Part shown: piece after piece, positions 8,683-16,093 of the stretch | How positions within the stretch are numbered: position 1 is the stretch's first letter | How the letters are laid out: each line of letters begins with the position of its first letter | Assembly: GCA_003151825.1 (NCBI GenBank) | Contig: PLYO01000047.1 | Location: forward strand, 1-64,000 | Source: Ignavibacteriota bacterium | Lineage (GTDB): Bacteria > Bacteroidota > Ignavibacteria > Palsa-1295 | DNA length: 64,000 bases | Direction of reading: 5' to 3' | Made by a program: the position numbers and the translations under genes | Notes under the pieces: generated by a model | What the model was told of the DNA's origin: nothing | What the model saw: only the letters and a program-made list of their open reading frames with translations | Database searches by the model: none

Positions 8683-10030
8683 AAGCAAACTGCTGATAAA
8701 TCAAATATGCATTCAGCCCCGCAATCGCCGCGACGACAGCCCATGCCAACACTTTCAGCCATAACCGGCTTGCAAATTCTCCCATCACCGTTTTTTTGCT
8801 TGTGAACATCACGAGCGGAACTGTCGCAAACGTAAGTTGCACCGAAAGCACGACCTGTGAGAGTAAAAGTAAATTGTAAATGGCATGGTTTTCAGCGTCC
8901 ACTCCGCCGCCGGTGTTGAGTGCGATGACAATCACTGCGGGAACGATTGCGAGGCTTCGCGTAATTAATCTGCGGAGCCAGGGCCGCACTCTAATTTGCA
9001 GAAATCCTTCCATCACTACTTGTCCGGCGAGCGTGCCGGTGATCGTCGAGGCCTGCCCGGATGCAAGGAGCGCAATCGCGAAGGCTAAACTTGCGAGGCT
9101 CGTGCCGAGCAGCGGCGTAAGCGTGTAATACGCCTGCTGAATTTCCGTTACAACTTTTCCATGCTCGAAAAAAACGGCTGCGGCCATTACGAGAATCGCA
9201 GCATTGACGAAAAACGCCAGATTGAGCGCAATGATCGTATCGAATGCATTGTATCTCAGCGCGGAACGAATTTCCTTGAACGACCGGCCAACCTTCCTCG
9301 ACTGCACCAAATGCGAATGCAAATAAAGATTATGCGGCATCACCGTCGCGCCTAAAATGCCGAGCGCGATATACAGGCTGCTGTTGGTAAGCTTTGGAGT
9401 CACTAATCCATGCGCGATGAGGGGCCACGCCGGATGCGAGAGGTAAATCTCATAGAGATAACACACGCTCATCGTCCCGATGAGCGCGAGTATTACAGCT
9501 TCGAGCAGACGCACGCCACGGCTTTGAAGTATAAGAATAATGAGCACATCGAGCGCCGTAATGAGCACCGCCGGAAGCAGCGCAATATGAAAGAGCAGAT
9601 TAATGGCAATGGCGCTGCCCAACACTTCCGCCAAATCGCAGGCGACGATAGCAACTTCCGCGATGATCCAGGAAAAGATGGTGGCGGGTTTCGAGAATCG
9701 TTCCCGACATAGCTGCGGCAAATCGCGGCCCGTCACGACGCCCAATCTGCTCGAAAGTATTTGCAGTAAAATCGCAATGAGATTGCTCGCGAGAATAACC
9801 CACAGCAGATCGTAATGGAACCGCGAGCCACCCTCGATGTCCGTCGCCCAATTGCCGGGGTCCATGTAGCCGATGGCTACTAAGAATGCCGGACCCGAAA
9901 AGGCAAACGTGCGCCGAATCAAGCCGCGCGATTTATGCGGCTCGATGGGACGCGGCTCCGCCCATTTGTGATCAGACTGAGTAGCCGTGCCCGATTCCCT
10001 TTGCAAAGCCGGAGCAATCTCGTCGATCAT
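8678..10030 (-). CDS. mntH: Nramp-family divalent metal (Mn/Fe) transporter
   Basis: The 450-residue, ~11-helix protein has the two Nramp metal-site motifs: DPGN at residues 57-60 in helix 1 and MPHN at 231-234 in helix 6. These provide Asp, Asn and Met ligands for Mn2+ or Fe2+, with proton-coupled import across the inner membrane expected. The ~40-residue N-terminal tail is longer than usual. Its start overlaps the stop of the DtxR-family repressor by four bases, giving a coupled mntR-mntH operon read leftwards. Manganese is the likelier substrate because of the MntR-like partner, but iron cannot be excluded. Confidence 0.92.
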   Translation of the reverse strand: MIDEIAPALQRESGTATQSDHKWAEPRPIEPHKSRGLIRRTFAFSGPAFLVAIGYMDPGNWATDIEGGSRFHYDLLWVILASNLIAILLQILSSRLGVVTGRDLPQLCRERFSKPATIFSWIIAEVAIVACDLAEVLGSAIAINLLFHIALLPAVLITALDVLIILILQSRGVRLLEAVILALIGTMSVCYLYEIYLSHPAWPLIAHGLVTPKLTNSSLYIALGILGATVMPHNLYLHSHLVQSRKVGRSFKEIRSALRYNAFDTIIALNLAFFVNAAILVMAAAVFFEHGKVVTEIQQAYYTLTPLLGTSLASLAFAIALLASGQASTITGTLAGQVVMEGFLQIRVRPWLRRLITRSLAIVPAVIVIALNTGGGVDAENHAIYNLLLLSQVVLSVQLTFATVPLVMFTSKKTVMGEFASRLWLKVLAWAVVAAIAGLNAYLIYQQFAS

Positions 10031-10674
10031 TTTACTCTTCCAAAAATTTGCTCTGCCGCTTCGGGCGCGAGCGCGACCGCTTCCCCGTTCACCACGATAT
10101 TAAACGGCCCGCCAAATGGCTGACGCCCATGAAATTCAATCGCGGCACCAGGAAGAAGTTCCAGCTTCGCTGCGTAGCGCAACAGGGCTGGGTCATCATT
10201 GAGGCGCGTGATAATGAGCGTCGAATTGGCCTCTGCGGTGTGAAGCGGAATCTCTTCGATGTCCGGCATACGCCCTTCGGCGGTGGGAATCGGATCGCCG
10301 TGTGGATCGAAATCGGGATGGCCGAGTTTTTCCGCGATACGTTCCTCGAACAGCGGACTGATATGATGCTCCAACCGCTCGGCTTCGGCGTGAACCTCGT
10401 CCCAATGATAGCCGAGTTCGCGCACGAGAAAGAGTTCGATGAGCCGGTGTTTCCGGATGGTTTGCAGCGCCGTCCGCGAACCGAACGGCGTGAGGTGAAT
10501 GCCCGTCGCCGGGTGAATGCGAACAAGCTTCAGCTTGACCAACCGCCGGAGCATTTTGCTCACCGCCGGCGCGCTCACGCCCACGCGAGCGGCAATATCG
10601 CGCGAGGAAATCTCGCCCCGCGAGCCGGCCTTGTAAATCGCCTTGATATAATCTTCGATGGATGGCGTATTCAT
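10027..10674 (-). CDS. mntR: DtxR/MntR-family metal-dependent repressor
   Basis: The 215-residue protein has an N-terminal winged helix (residues 1-65, recognition helix around VGVSAPAVSKMLRRL), a dimerisation/metal-binding region with conserved Glu and His residues (about 70-130), and a C-terminal FeoA/SH3-like domain (about 145-215). The last distinguishes long DtxR/IdeR-like members from the short Bacillus MntR. It would bind Mn2+ or Fe2+ and repress its own operon with the downstream Nramp transporter. A palindrome at 10686-10699, 12 bp upstream of the start, is a plausible operator. Confidence 0.88.
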   Translation of the reverse strand: MNTPSIEDYIKAIYKAGSRGEISSRDIAARVGVSAPAVSKMLRRLVKLKLVRIHPATGIHLTPFGSRTALQTIRKHRLIELFLVRELGYHWDEVHAEAERLEHHISPLFEERIAEKLGHPDFDPHGDPIPTAEGRMPDIEEIPLHTAEANSTLIITRLNDDPALLRYAAKLELLPGAAIEFHGRQPFGGPFNIVVNGEAVALAPEAAEQIFGRVK

Positions 10675-10685
10675 TCGAGGAAGAT

Positions 10686-10699
10686 TTAACCGTGGTTAA
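10686..10699. promoter_or_regulatory. Candidate MntR operator
   Basis: TTAACC-GT-GGTTAA is a perfect 6-bp inverted repeat with a 2-bp spacer just before the repressor start. Its form resembles DtxR-family boxes (TTAGG/TAACC half-sites). Autorepression of mntR-mntH is inferred. Confidence 0.55.
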
Positions 10700-10809
10700 T
10701 TACAAAGGATTCCGATAGTAAACATTTTTTGAGCTTGCCATTCCGAATCACGGAATGTTACTCTTGAACATGCCGTTAACTTTTTTCTAATCTTACTATT
10801 TCACAGGAT

Positions 10810-11571
10810 ATGATAAGCAAACACATTTCGCTCTTCTCCGCGATAACCGTTGTGCTTTTAATTGCAGGGTGCAAAGGCGATACCGGTCCAGCGGGGCCAT
10901 CGCTTACCGGCAACATGACCGGGTTCGTTACACTCTTCCAATCCGATGGGAGCGGAGCCACCGACAAGAGTGGCGTGACCGTCAGCATTCAAGGTACATC
11001 CCTTTCGGCGACAACGGACTCAACCGGCAAATGGTCTATGAACGGCCTTACTACGGGATCGTACACCGTTACTTATACAAAGGTGGGATACGGCATGACC
11101 GAGCAACAGGGTGTTCAGTTTGTTGGCGGGGATGAAGCATATTTTCTTGGAAAAATCCTCATGTCAGAACCTCCAAATTTTTCCGTGTCACTCGATCCAA
11201 TTAAAACAGTTGCCGATAGTAATGCTTTTGTAGTGTGGTTCAAAGTTAATGCGATGCAATGGACAGAAGTTTACGGGTTGATTGCCGTTGGAACCGATTC
11301 TAATGTTAATGGGGCCGATCCCACGAAATATCTTTTTTCCACAATGAGTTTAGTCGATAACTTTCTTGGGACCCCCGACACCAGCGCACAAGAGATCTCT
11401 ATCTCTGAATCGACCTTGCAGGCTGCTGGATTTATAAGCGGCGAGCCCGCCTATGTCGTAGTCTATCCACTTGGAACGAAATATTCCAGCTATCTCGATC
11501 ACACGACTGGCAGGACGGCCTACACTTCCCTCGGCGCGCCATCGAGCGTTATCCGGCTGATTGTGCCATAG
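10810..11571 (+). CDS. Lipoprotein with carboxypeptidase-regulatory-like domain
   Basis: The 253-residue product begins with a signal peptide ending in the lipobox LIAGC (Cys at about residue 21). It is followed by a short collagen-like stretch (KGDTGPAGP) and a carboxypeptidase-regulatory-like beta-sandwich (about residues 35-110, with TTDSTGKWSMNGLTTGSYTVTYTKVGY). The C-terminal ~140 residues form an unassigned domain. Such proteins are surface-anchored in Bacteroidota. The gene is divergent from mntR and shares its upstream region. Confidence 0.78.
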   Translation: MISKHISLFSAITVVLLIAGCKGDTGPAGPSLTGNMTGFVTLFQSDGSGATDKSGVTVSIQGTSLSATTDSTGKWSMNGLTTGSYTVTYTKVGYGMTEQQGVQFVGGDEAYFLGKILMSEPPNFSVSLDPIKTVADSNAFVVWFKVNAMQWTEVYGLIAVGTDSNVNGADPTKYLFSTMSLVDNFLGTPDTSAQEISISESTLQAAGFISGEPAYVVVYPLGTKYSSYLDHTTGRTAYTSLGAPSSVIRLIVP

Positions 11572-11666
11572 TTAACAGCCTCAAATCGTTCTCGGAACGA
11601 CAACCTCTCACGCGCCGTTTTTGGGCCGCATTTTGGCGAGATCACCAACCCCATTTAAGGGGCATC

Positions 11667-11751
11667 GGAGAGGTGGCAGAGTGGTCGAATGCGGCAGTCT
11701 CGAAAACTGTTGTACCTTCGGGTACCGTGAGTTCGAATCTCACCCTCTCCG
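11667..11751 (+). tRNA. tRNA-Ser (anticodon CGA)
   Basis: The sequence folds as a type II tRNA. The acceptor stem is GGAGAGG/CCTCTCC, and the anticodon stem is GCAGT/ACTGT around a loop with CGA at 11701-11703. There is a variable arm with a TACC-TTCG-GGTA hairpin, and the T-arm contains GTTCGAATC. CCA is not encoded after discriminator G11751. Confidence 0.95.
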
Positions 11752-11809
11752 CGACCGCGATTTACAGGATGGAAAGAATTTTCAGGATAGGCGCACTATT
11801 TTAAGAGAG

Positions 11810-12544
11810 CTATGGGGCGGGAAATAGCCTCGCATGAATCTCCTTTCGGCGTTTGCCGCTCCACGTGCCGTGAACCGCGCCGACGACTCCAAGCAGAGCA
11901 TAGGCCATCCCGGCAAATCCGATATACGGGCCTGGCAGAACATTGGCAAGCGTGAGCGAGATCAGACCCACGCCGCACATCAAAAACAGCTCCCTGATCT
12001 CATGTTTCGTATCCCAGAGTTCGAGTTCGGTAAGCTTCAGTTCGGTTCGCAAGCGATACGCATGAAGATACATGAGCCCGAATACCAGATACACCACGAT
12101 AAAACCTATCGCATAGATCGTAAATAATTCCGAGAGTTGATCGTAACTTGCGATCATCGTCTGAGCGTGTGGATCGATCACGCTTACCCACCAGGACTGG
12201 AAAATAAATTTCAGAGGATACGTCCAAAAGAGTACTACGAAGAGCAGCGTCATAGTAAGCACCATCGACGTCATGTCCTGAAGGTTATACCGGCGGTAGT
12301 ATTGATAGTGAAGATACCAGACTACCATCAACAGCACAAAGCAGGCCGAGAATGGAACGAAATCCCGAAGCCTCAAGAGCAGATCGTTATACGTTTTCGG
12401 AACTTCGGTCGAAACAATGAGCAGCGTGACGGCGAACGCAAAGACGGCGTCGCTCAGTCCTTCGATGCGCGAAATCTCCACGCCCCGCCAGCGAAATCCT
12501 TCTCTCGCGCCGAGCTTTTTAGTTGCCATTCGTTTGCTGAACAT
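11810..12544 (-). CDS. TMEM175-like membrane protein
   Basis: This 244-residue protein carries a diverged TMEM175 signature in its first helix (RIEGLSDAVFAFAVTLLIV from residue 26), followed by about five more membrane helices. The Phe-Ser-Asp of the canonical motif is Leu-Ser-Asp here. It is probably a potassium-permeable channel or relative. It is only distantly similar to the family member at 1830-2444, so they are unlikely to be recent duplicates. The start could also be the ATG at 12529. Confidence 0.78.
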   Translation of the reverse strand: MFSKRMATKKLGAREGFRWRGVEISRIEGLSDAVFAFAVTLLIVSTEVPKTYNDLLLRLRDFVPFSACFVLLMVVWYLHYQYYRRYNLQDMTSMVLTMTLLFVVLFWTYPLKFIFQSWWVSVIDPHAQTMIASYDQLSELFTIYAIGFIVVYLVFGLMYLHAYRLRTELKLTELELWDTKHEIRELFLMCGVGLISLTLANVLPGPYIGFAGMAYALLGVVGAVHGTWSGKRRKEIHARLFPAP

Positions 12545-12612
12545 TTAGTTAATCCGAGTCATCTCGATTTAAACAGTTGCCACTATTTCGCCGCTCGCCC
12601 GTCCGGCGGTAT

Positions 12613-12646
12613 GAAGAATCTCTTATTTGTCAACGAGAGATTCTTC
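12613..12646. repeat. Hairpin within a dispersed-repeat-like intergenic segment
   Basis: GAAGAATCTCT (12613-12623) and AGAGATTCTTC (12636-12646) form a perfect 11-bp stem. The flank continues with CGGCTCCG...GCTCAGGATGACA (to about 12711), a sequence style common in dispersed bacterial repeats. It may act as a terminator. Confidence 0.5.
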
Positions 12647-12775
12647 GGCTCCGTTCGTCCTCCAAGCATAGCCGGCGATGTGCGTCGGGCAAACTCCGCT
12701 CAGGATGACAATAATAAAAGTTTAATTAAAACCAACCCTTTACCCGCTTTTTAGGATCAGGGTCAAATTTCTTCG

Positions 12776-12783
12776 TATTTTTG
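12776..12783 (+). promoter_or_regulatory. Candidate -7 element for the DUF4199 gene
   Basis: TATTTTTG fits the TAnnTTTG -7 element and lies 44 bp before the ATG at 12827. No clear -33 TTG was found at the usual spacing. Confidence 0.4.
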
Positions 12784-12826
12784 GAGCGAAGATGAGTATG
12801 TTAACAAGCTCATCTCACATAACACT

Positions 12827-13342
12827 ATGGTAACAACAATATTATTCGGACTATACTGCGCGGGTGTGGCGATCGCGCTCACGCTCATTGAATACTTCAC
12901 TGGGATAGACAAAAGCGGAGCCGGTAGCTGGTTTGGCTTCCTCGGTACGCCGTTCTTCATCCTCTTTATTTGGATGGCGATGAAGGAACGCAAACAGGAC
13001 GATTACGGCGGCACGATCACGTATGGCCAATGCATCGGCACGGGCACGCTCGTCGGGCTGTTCGCCGGGATTGTGATGGCTATTTTCATGTACGTCTATT
13101 TCACCGCGATCAATCCCGGTTTTGTCGATTTTACGCTCCAGAAACAAGAGACGGCAATGCAGACAAAGCAAATGAGCGCCGAACAAGTGCAGGTTGCCAT
13201 GTCGATGGCGAAGACCTGGTTCGTCCCGATTGGGGTCGTGGGTGCGTTACTGGGAGATGTCATTTTTGCTTTGATTATTTCTCTGATCGCCGGCGCCTTC
13301 ATGAAGACGAAAGAAGGAGAATCGGAAATCAAGGCGGTGTAG
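12827..13342 (+). CDS. DUF4199 domain membrane protein
   Basis: The 171-residue protein has four membrane helices, with the conserved ITYGQCIGTGTLVGLFAGI segment between helices 2 and 3 and a soluble loop before the last helix. This is the DUF4199 arrangement, a family largely restricted to Bacteroidota and relatives. Its biochemical role is unknown. A TAnnTTTG-type promoter element lies shortly upstream. Confidence 0.85.
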   Translation: MVTTILFGLYCAGVAIALTLIEYFTGIDKSGAGSWFGFLGTPFFILFIWMAMKERKQDDYGGTITYGQCIGTGTLVGLFAGIVMAIFMYVYFTAINPGFVDFTLQKQETAMQTKQMSAEQVQVAMSMAKTWFVPIGVVGALLGDVIFALIISLIAGAFMKTKEGESEIKAV

Positions 13343-13360
13343 CCTTCGAAAAGCATCAAC

Positions 13361-13606
13361 ATGAGATTTCGGCTTAGCCGGCACGCCCGACGCCGTGTAC
13401 GTCTCTATCGAATCGATCTCGAAGCCGTGCAATCGAGCATACTCGCGCGCATCCGGCGCGATGGAATTCGCGTAAATGAGCGAATTAGTTACATCGACAA
13501 GAAATTACGAGTCGAAAATCAGCCGCTCAAAATCGTTTATGTTGTGGAACGAGAAACTATCACTATGGTCTCGGTGTATCCTCTTAAGAAAGGACGAGAT
13601 CAATGA
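13361..13606 (+). CDS. DUF4258-like small basic protein (toxin-like)
   Basis: This 81-residue protein begins RFRLSRHARRRV, like DUF4258 proteins, which belong to the RelE/BrnT-like barnase-fold toxin relatives. It has a C-terminal strand pattern (LKIVYVVERETITMVSVYPL). It overlaps the following DUF2283 gene by four bases (ATGA). The DUF4258-DUF2283 arrangement is commonly seen as a toxin-antitoxin-like pair. The toxic activity itself is inferred. Confidence 0.7.
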   Translation: MRFRLSRHARRRVRLYRIDLEAVQSSILARIRRDGIRVNERISYIDKKLRVENQPLKIVYVVERETITMVSVYPLKKGRDQ

Positions 13607-13818
13607 AAATATTTTATGATGACGAAGTCGATGCCGCCTACATCGAGTTATCCACGCAGCACCCGCAAGGAGTGATCGAACTCGCCGAGGGTGTCAATCT
13701 CGACGTGACGGAGGACCACCATATCGTCGGAATCGAGATTCTCGATGCTTCGAAAAAACTTGCAATCGAAACATTATATCGCTTAGAGATGGAACCGCCT
13801 ATGGCCCACGCTGCCTGA
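13603..13818 (+). CDS. DUF2283 protein (antitoxin-like partner)
   Basis: The 71-residue product shows the compact DUF2283 pattern: YDDEVDAAYIELS near the N-terminus, GVNLDVTEDHHIVGIEILDASK in the middle (an acidic beta-meander). It is translationally coupled to the DUF4258-like gene and sits 36 bp before dnaX. By analogy with other such pairs it may neutralise the upstream protein; this is inference. Confidence 0.8.
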   Translation: MKIFYDDEVDAAYIELSTQHPQGVIELAEGVNLDVTEDHHIVGIEILDASKKLAIETLYRLEMEPPMAHAA

Positions 13819-13854
13819 ACTCCGTTTTTTGGGGCACCCTCCGTTCACTCTTTT

Positions 13855-15561
13855 ATGTCCGAAACTTTCCAGGTAACAGCCCTTAAGTGGCGGCCCATGC
13901 GCTTCGATGACGTGGCCGGTCAGGATCACGTCACCCGCACGTTGAAAAACGCCATTGCATCGGGCCGTTTGGCCCATGCTTTTTTGTTTACCGGCCAGCG
14001 TGGCTGCGGCAAAACGACCGTCGCACGCATTCTTGCGAAAGCCGTCAATTGCCCGAACGCGGCCACGAATGGCTACGAGCCATGCAATCATTGCGAGAAC
14101 TGCCTCGCCATCACCGAAGGCCGCTCGATGGACGTGGCCGAAATAGATGGAGCATCGAACACCGGAGTCGATGATGTCCGAACGTTACGAGAGAATGTGA
14201 AATATCCGCCGCTTACGGGAAAATATAAAGTCGTTATCATTGACGAAGTTCACATGCTTTCGAACAACGCCTTCAATGCGCTCTTGAAGACGCTCGAAGA
14301 ACCGCCGCGCTATCTTATTTTTATCTTTGCCACGACCGAAGCGCAGAAAGTTCTGCCGACAATTCTCTCTCGTACACAGCGTTACGATTTTCGGCGTATT
14401 CAGCTCGAAGAGATCACGCGCCGCTTGCGAACCATCGCCGAAGCCGATGGCATTACCATCGAGGATGACGCGCTGCTTATCATCGCAAAGAAAGCCGATG
14501 GCTCGATGCGCGACGCGCAATCGCTGCTCGATCAGGTCATCGCCTATTGCGGGATGACGGTCGAGACTTCCCGCCTGCGCGAGGCGCTCAATCTCATCGA
14601 TCTCGATTTTTTCTTCGAAGTATCGGAAGCCATCGCCGGACGCGACCCCAAACGCGCGTTCGAACTAAGCGGCGAGATTATTTCGCGCGGTTACGATGTC
14701 GAAGAATTTTTTACGGGACTCCTCGAACATTTTCGAAATATCCTGACCGTCCAGATAACGAATTCCACCAAGTTAGTGGAAGTATCGAAAGCCCATCAGG
14801 AGCGTTATGCAGCTCATGCAAAGGAGTTTGTAGAAGCCGATCTTTTGCGGCTCATTCGTCTCGGCCAAAATGCTTTCGAACGATTGCGCGTAACGCACGA
14901 CCCGCGCATTGTGCTCGAAGTCGCGCTCGTCGAAATGATGCTGCTCGAGCGGGCGATGGAAATTTCGCAGTTGATCGAAGAAGTCCGCGCGCTGCGAGGA
15001 ACGGGTTCCGGGATCCGGGTTCCGGGATCCGAGGCGGCAATGCCAAAGATTCCATTACCGGAAAAAAAAAGTAATGGCGTAGCCGAATCCCGTTCTATTA
15101 CTCTCCCCACCTCGATTTCAAAACCCCGATCCTCGGAACCCGGAACCCGGAACCCAGAACCTGAGCCCAAAGAGACACTCGATGCGGAGACTATTGCCGC
15201 GCGCTGGGCGGAGTTCGGCGATTTCCTGAAAACAAAATCCCGTCCGCTCCACTCCATTCTTCCGGAACTGGAATTTTGCGGCGTTCGCCGCTCGACGATC
15301 TTTTTTGCAGTTCCCGGCCCAAGCGAAAGAGGGATGCTGATGAACATGAAGGACGAAATGCAGCTCGCGCTCCGGGAATTTTTTGGAGTTCCCCTGCAAT
15401 TCGAAGCCGGACAAAAAAGCGAAATGCGGACAAAAGCCGGTTCGCCTGTTGTGACCAATCCGGAGTTAATCGCGCAGACTATCTCAATTTCAAAACCTGC
15501 AGTCGAGGAACGATCGGAATTGGAACTCGCACTAATCGCATTAGGAGCCCAAGAAGTGTAG
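13855..15561 (+). CDS. dnaX: DNA polymerase III subunits tau/gamma
   Basis: The 568-residue protein is the clamp-loader ATPase. Walker A (TGQRGCGKTT) lies at residues 46-55, four zinc-ligand cysteines at 66, 77, 80 and 83, Walker B/DEVH at 130-133, and the sensor segment LSRTQRYDF follows. Domains I-III end near residue 370. The linker (about 375-440) holds two inverted heptad-repeat segments and an A9 tract at codons 403-405. Domain V follows to the end. Slippage at A9 would give a ~405-residue gamma-like protein. The stop codon lies inside an inverted repeat. Confidence 0.95.
   Translation: MSETFQVTALKWRPMRFDDVAGQDHVTRTLKNAIASGRLAHAFLFTGQRGCGKTTVARILAKAVNCPNAATNGYEPCNHCENCLAITEGRSMDVAEIDGASNTGVDDVRTLRENVKYPPLTGKYKVVIIDEVHMLSNNAFNALLKTLEEPPRYLIFIFATTEAQKVLPTILSRTQRYDFRRIQLEEITRRLRTIAEADGITIEDDALLIIAKKADGSMRDAQSLLDQVIAYCGMTVETSRLREALNLIDLDFFFEVSEAIAGRDPKRAFELSGEIISRGYDVEEFFTGLLEHFRNILTVQITNSTKLVEVSKAHQERYAAHAKEFVEADLLRLIRLGQNAFERLRVTHDPRIVLEVALVEMMLLERAMEISQLIEEVRALRGTGSGIRVPGSEAAMPKIPLPEKKSNGVAESRSITLPTSISKPRSSEPGTRNPEPEPKETLDAETIAARWAEFGDFLKTKSRPLHSILPELEFCGVRRSTIFFAVPGPSERGMLMNMKDEMQLALREFFGVPLQFEAGQKSEMRTKAGSPVVTNPELIAQTISISKPAVEERSELELALIALGAQEV
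15005..15161. repeat. Inverted pair of 7-bp-period arrays inside dnaX
   Basis: The left array (15005-15032) reads GTTCCGG/GATCCGG in four heptads. The right array (15134-15161) reads CGGAACC three times and CAGAACC once, the reverse complement of the left unit. Both are translated in frame within the dnaX linker. Confidence 0.8.
15052..15077 (+). promoter_or_regulatory. Candidate dnaX slippage/frameshift site (A9 in hairpin loop)
   Basis: CCATTAC (15052-15058) pairs with GTAATGG (15071-15077), leaving CGG plus nine adenines (15062-15070) in the loop. The zero frame reads GAA AAA AAA AGT. The -1 frame meets TAA at 15072 and the +1 frame meets TAG at 15080, so a slip in either direction ends translation at once. 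The location matches known tau/gamma slippage sites in Escherichia and Thermus dnaX. Confidence 0.7.
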
Positions 15562-15641
15562 GGACGTGCTGCGCACGTCCTGCGGGTCTGGAAAAAACAG
15601 TTTCGATTCCGTGGAGTCGGACGTGCGCAGCACGTCCCTAC
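15558..15641. repeat. Inverted repeat between dnaX and rpsT
   Basis: Arms at 15558-15580 and 15619-15641 are exact inverted copies (GTAGGGACGTGC...), each with an internal GACGTGC/GCACGTC palindrome. The element contains the dnaX stop codon and could serve as a bidirectional terminator between the convergent genes. Confidence 0.75.
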
Positions 15642-15647
15642 ATTAAA

Positions 15648-15899
15648 TCAGGCGATAGATTTGCCGACCGCCCGTGCCAGCTTCGATTTCTTATTCGCGG
15701 CGAAATTCTTGTGGACGAGTCCCTTCCGGGCGAGCTTATCCAAGCGGCTTTGGATCGTTTTGAGATCGGTGGATGGATTTGCCGCCGAGGCGTCAAATTC
15801 CTTCAATAATTTGCGTAATCCGACCTTTTGGCCTTTATTGGCCACGCGGCGTTTCTCCGAAAGTCGATCGCGGCGAACCGCTCCTTTGTGTTGAGGCAT
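15648..15899 (-). CDS. rpsT: 30S ribosomal protein bS20
   Basis: The 83-residue basic protein shows the bS20 pattern: an N-terminal basic helix (MPQHKGAVRRDRLSEKRRVAN) and a C-terminal KGLVHKNFAANKKSKLARAV stretch that contacts 16S rRNA. It is a monocistronic gene convergent with dnaX. The upstream region contains an inverted CGGGAATGAC-type repeat. Confidence 0.92.
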   Translation of the reverse strand: MPQHKGAVRRDRLSEKRRVANKGQKVGLRKLLKEFDASAANPSTDLKTIQSRLDKLARKGLVHKNFAANKKSKLARAVGKSIA

Positions 15900-15976
15900 G
15901 AATGAAGTTTATAGTAAAAAAAATGTCTGAATTGGAGCCGTCAAACGCCGGAAACGGCATGTTTAGTTCAGACTTT

Positions 15977-16056
15977 GTCATTCCCGCGAAAGCGGGAATC
16001 CAGATCCCGGCTTTGCGGTGTCCCGAGAACTGGATTCCCGCTTTCGCGGGAATGAC
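15977..16056. repeat. Inverted GTCATTCCCGCGAAAGCGGG repeat
   Basis: The arm at 15977-16003 and its exact inverted copy at 16030-16056 each contain the palindrome TTCCCGCGAAAGCGGGAA. The core is the widespread dRS3-like ATTCCC-n8-GGGAAT element. A second, partly decayed copy of the whole element lies at 26702-26782. Confidence 0.85.
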
Positions 16057-16093
16057 AATTCGATTTATCATACAAATTATATTGAGTCCCCAC

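Noticed and set aside
10048-10689. A 213-codon frame antisense to mntR
   Set aside because: The winged-helix repressor on the other strand explains this DNA; the antisense product has no recognisable features.
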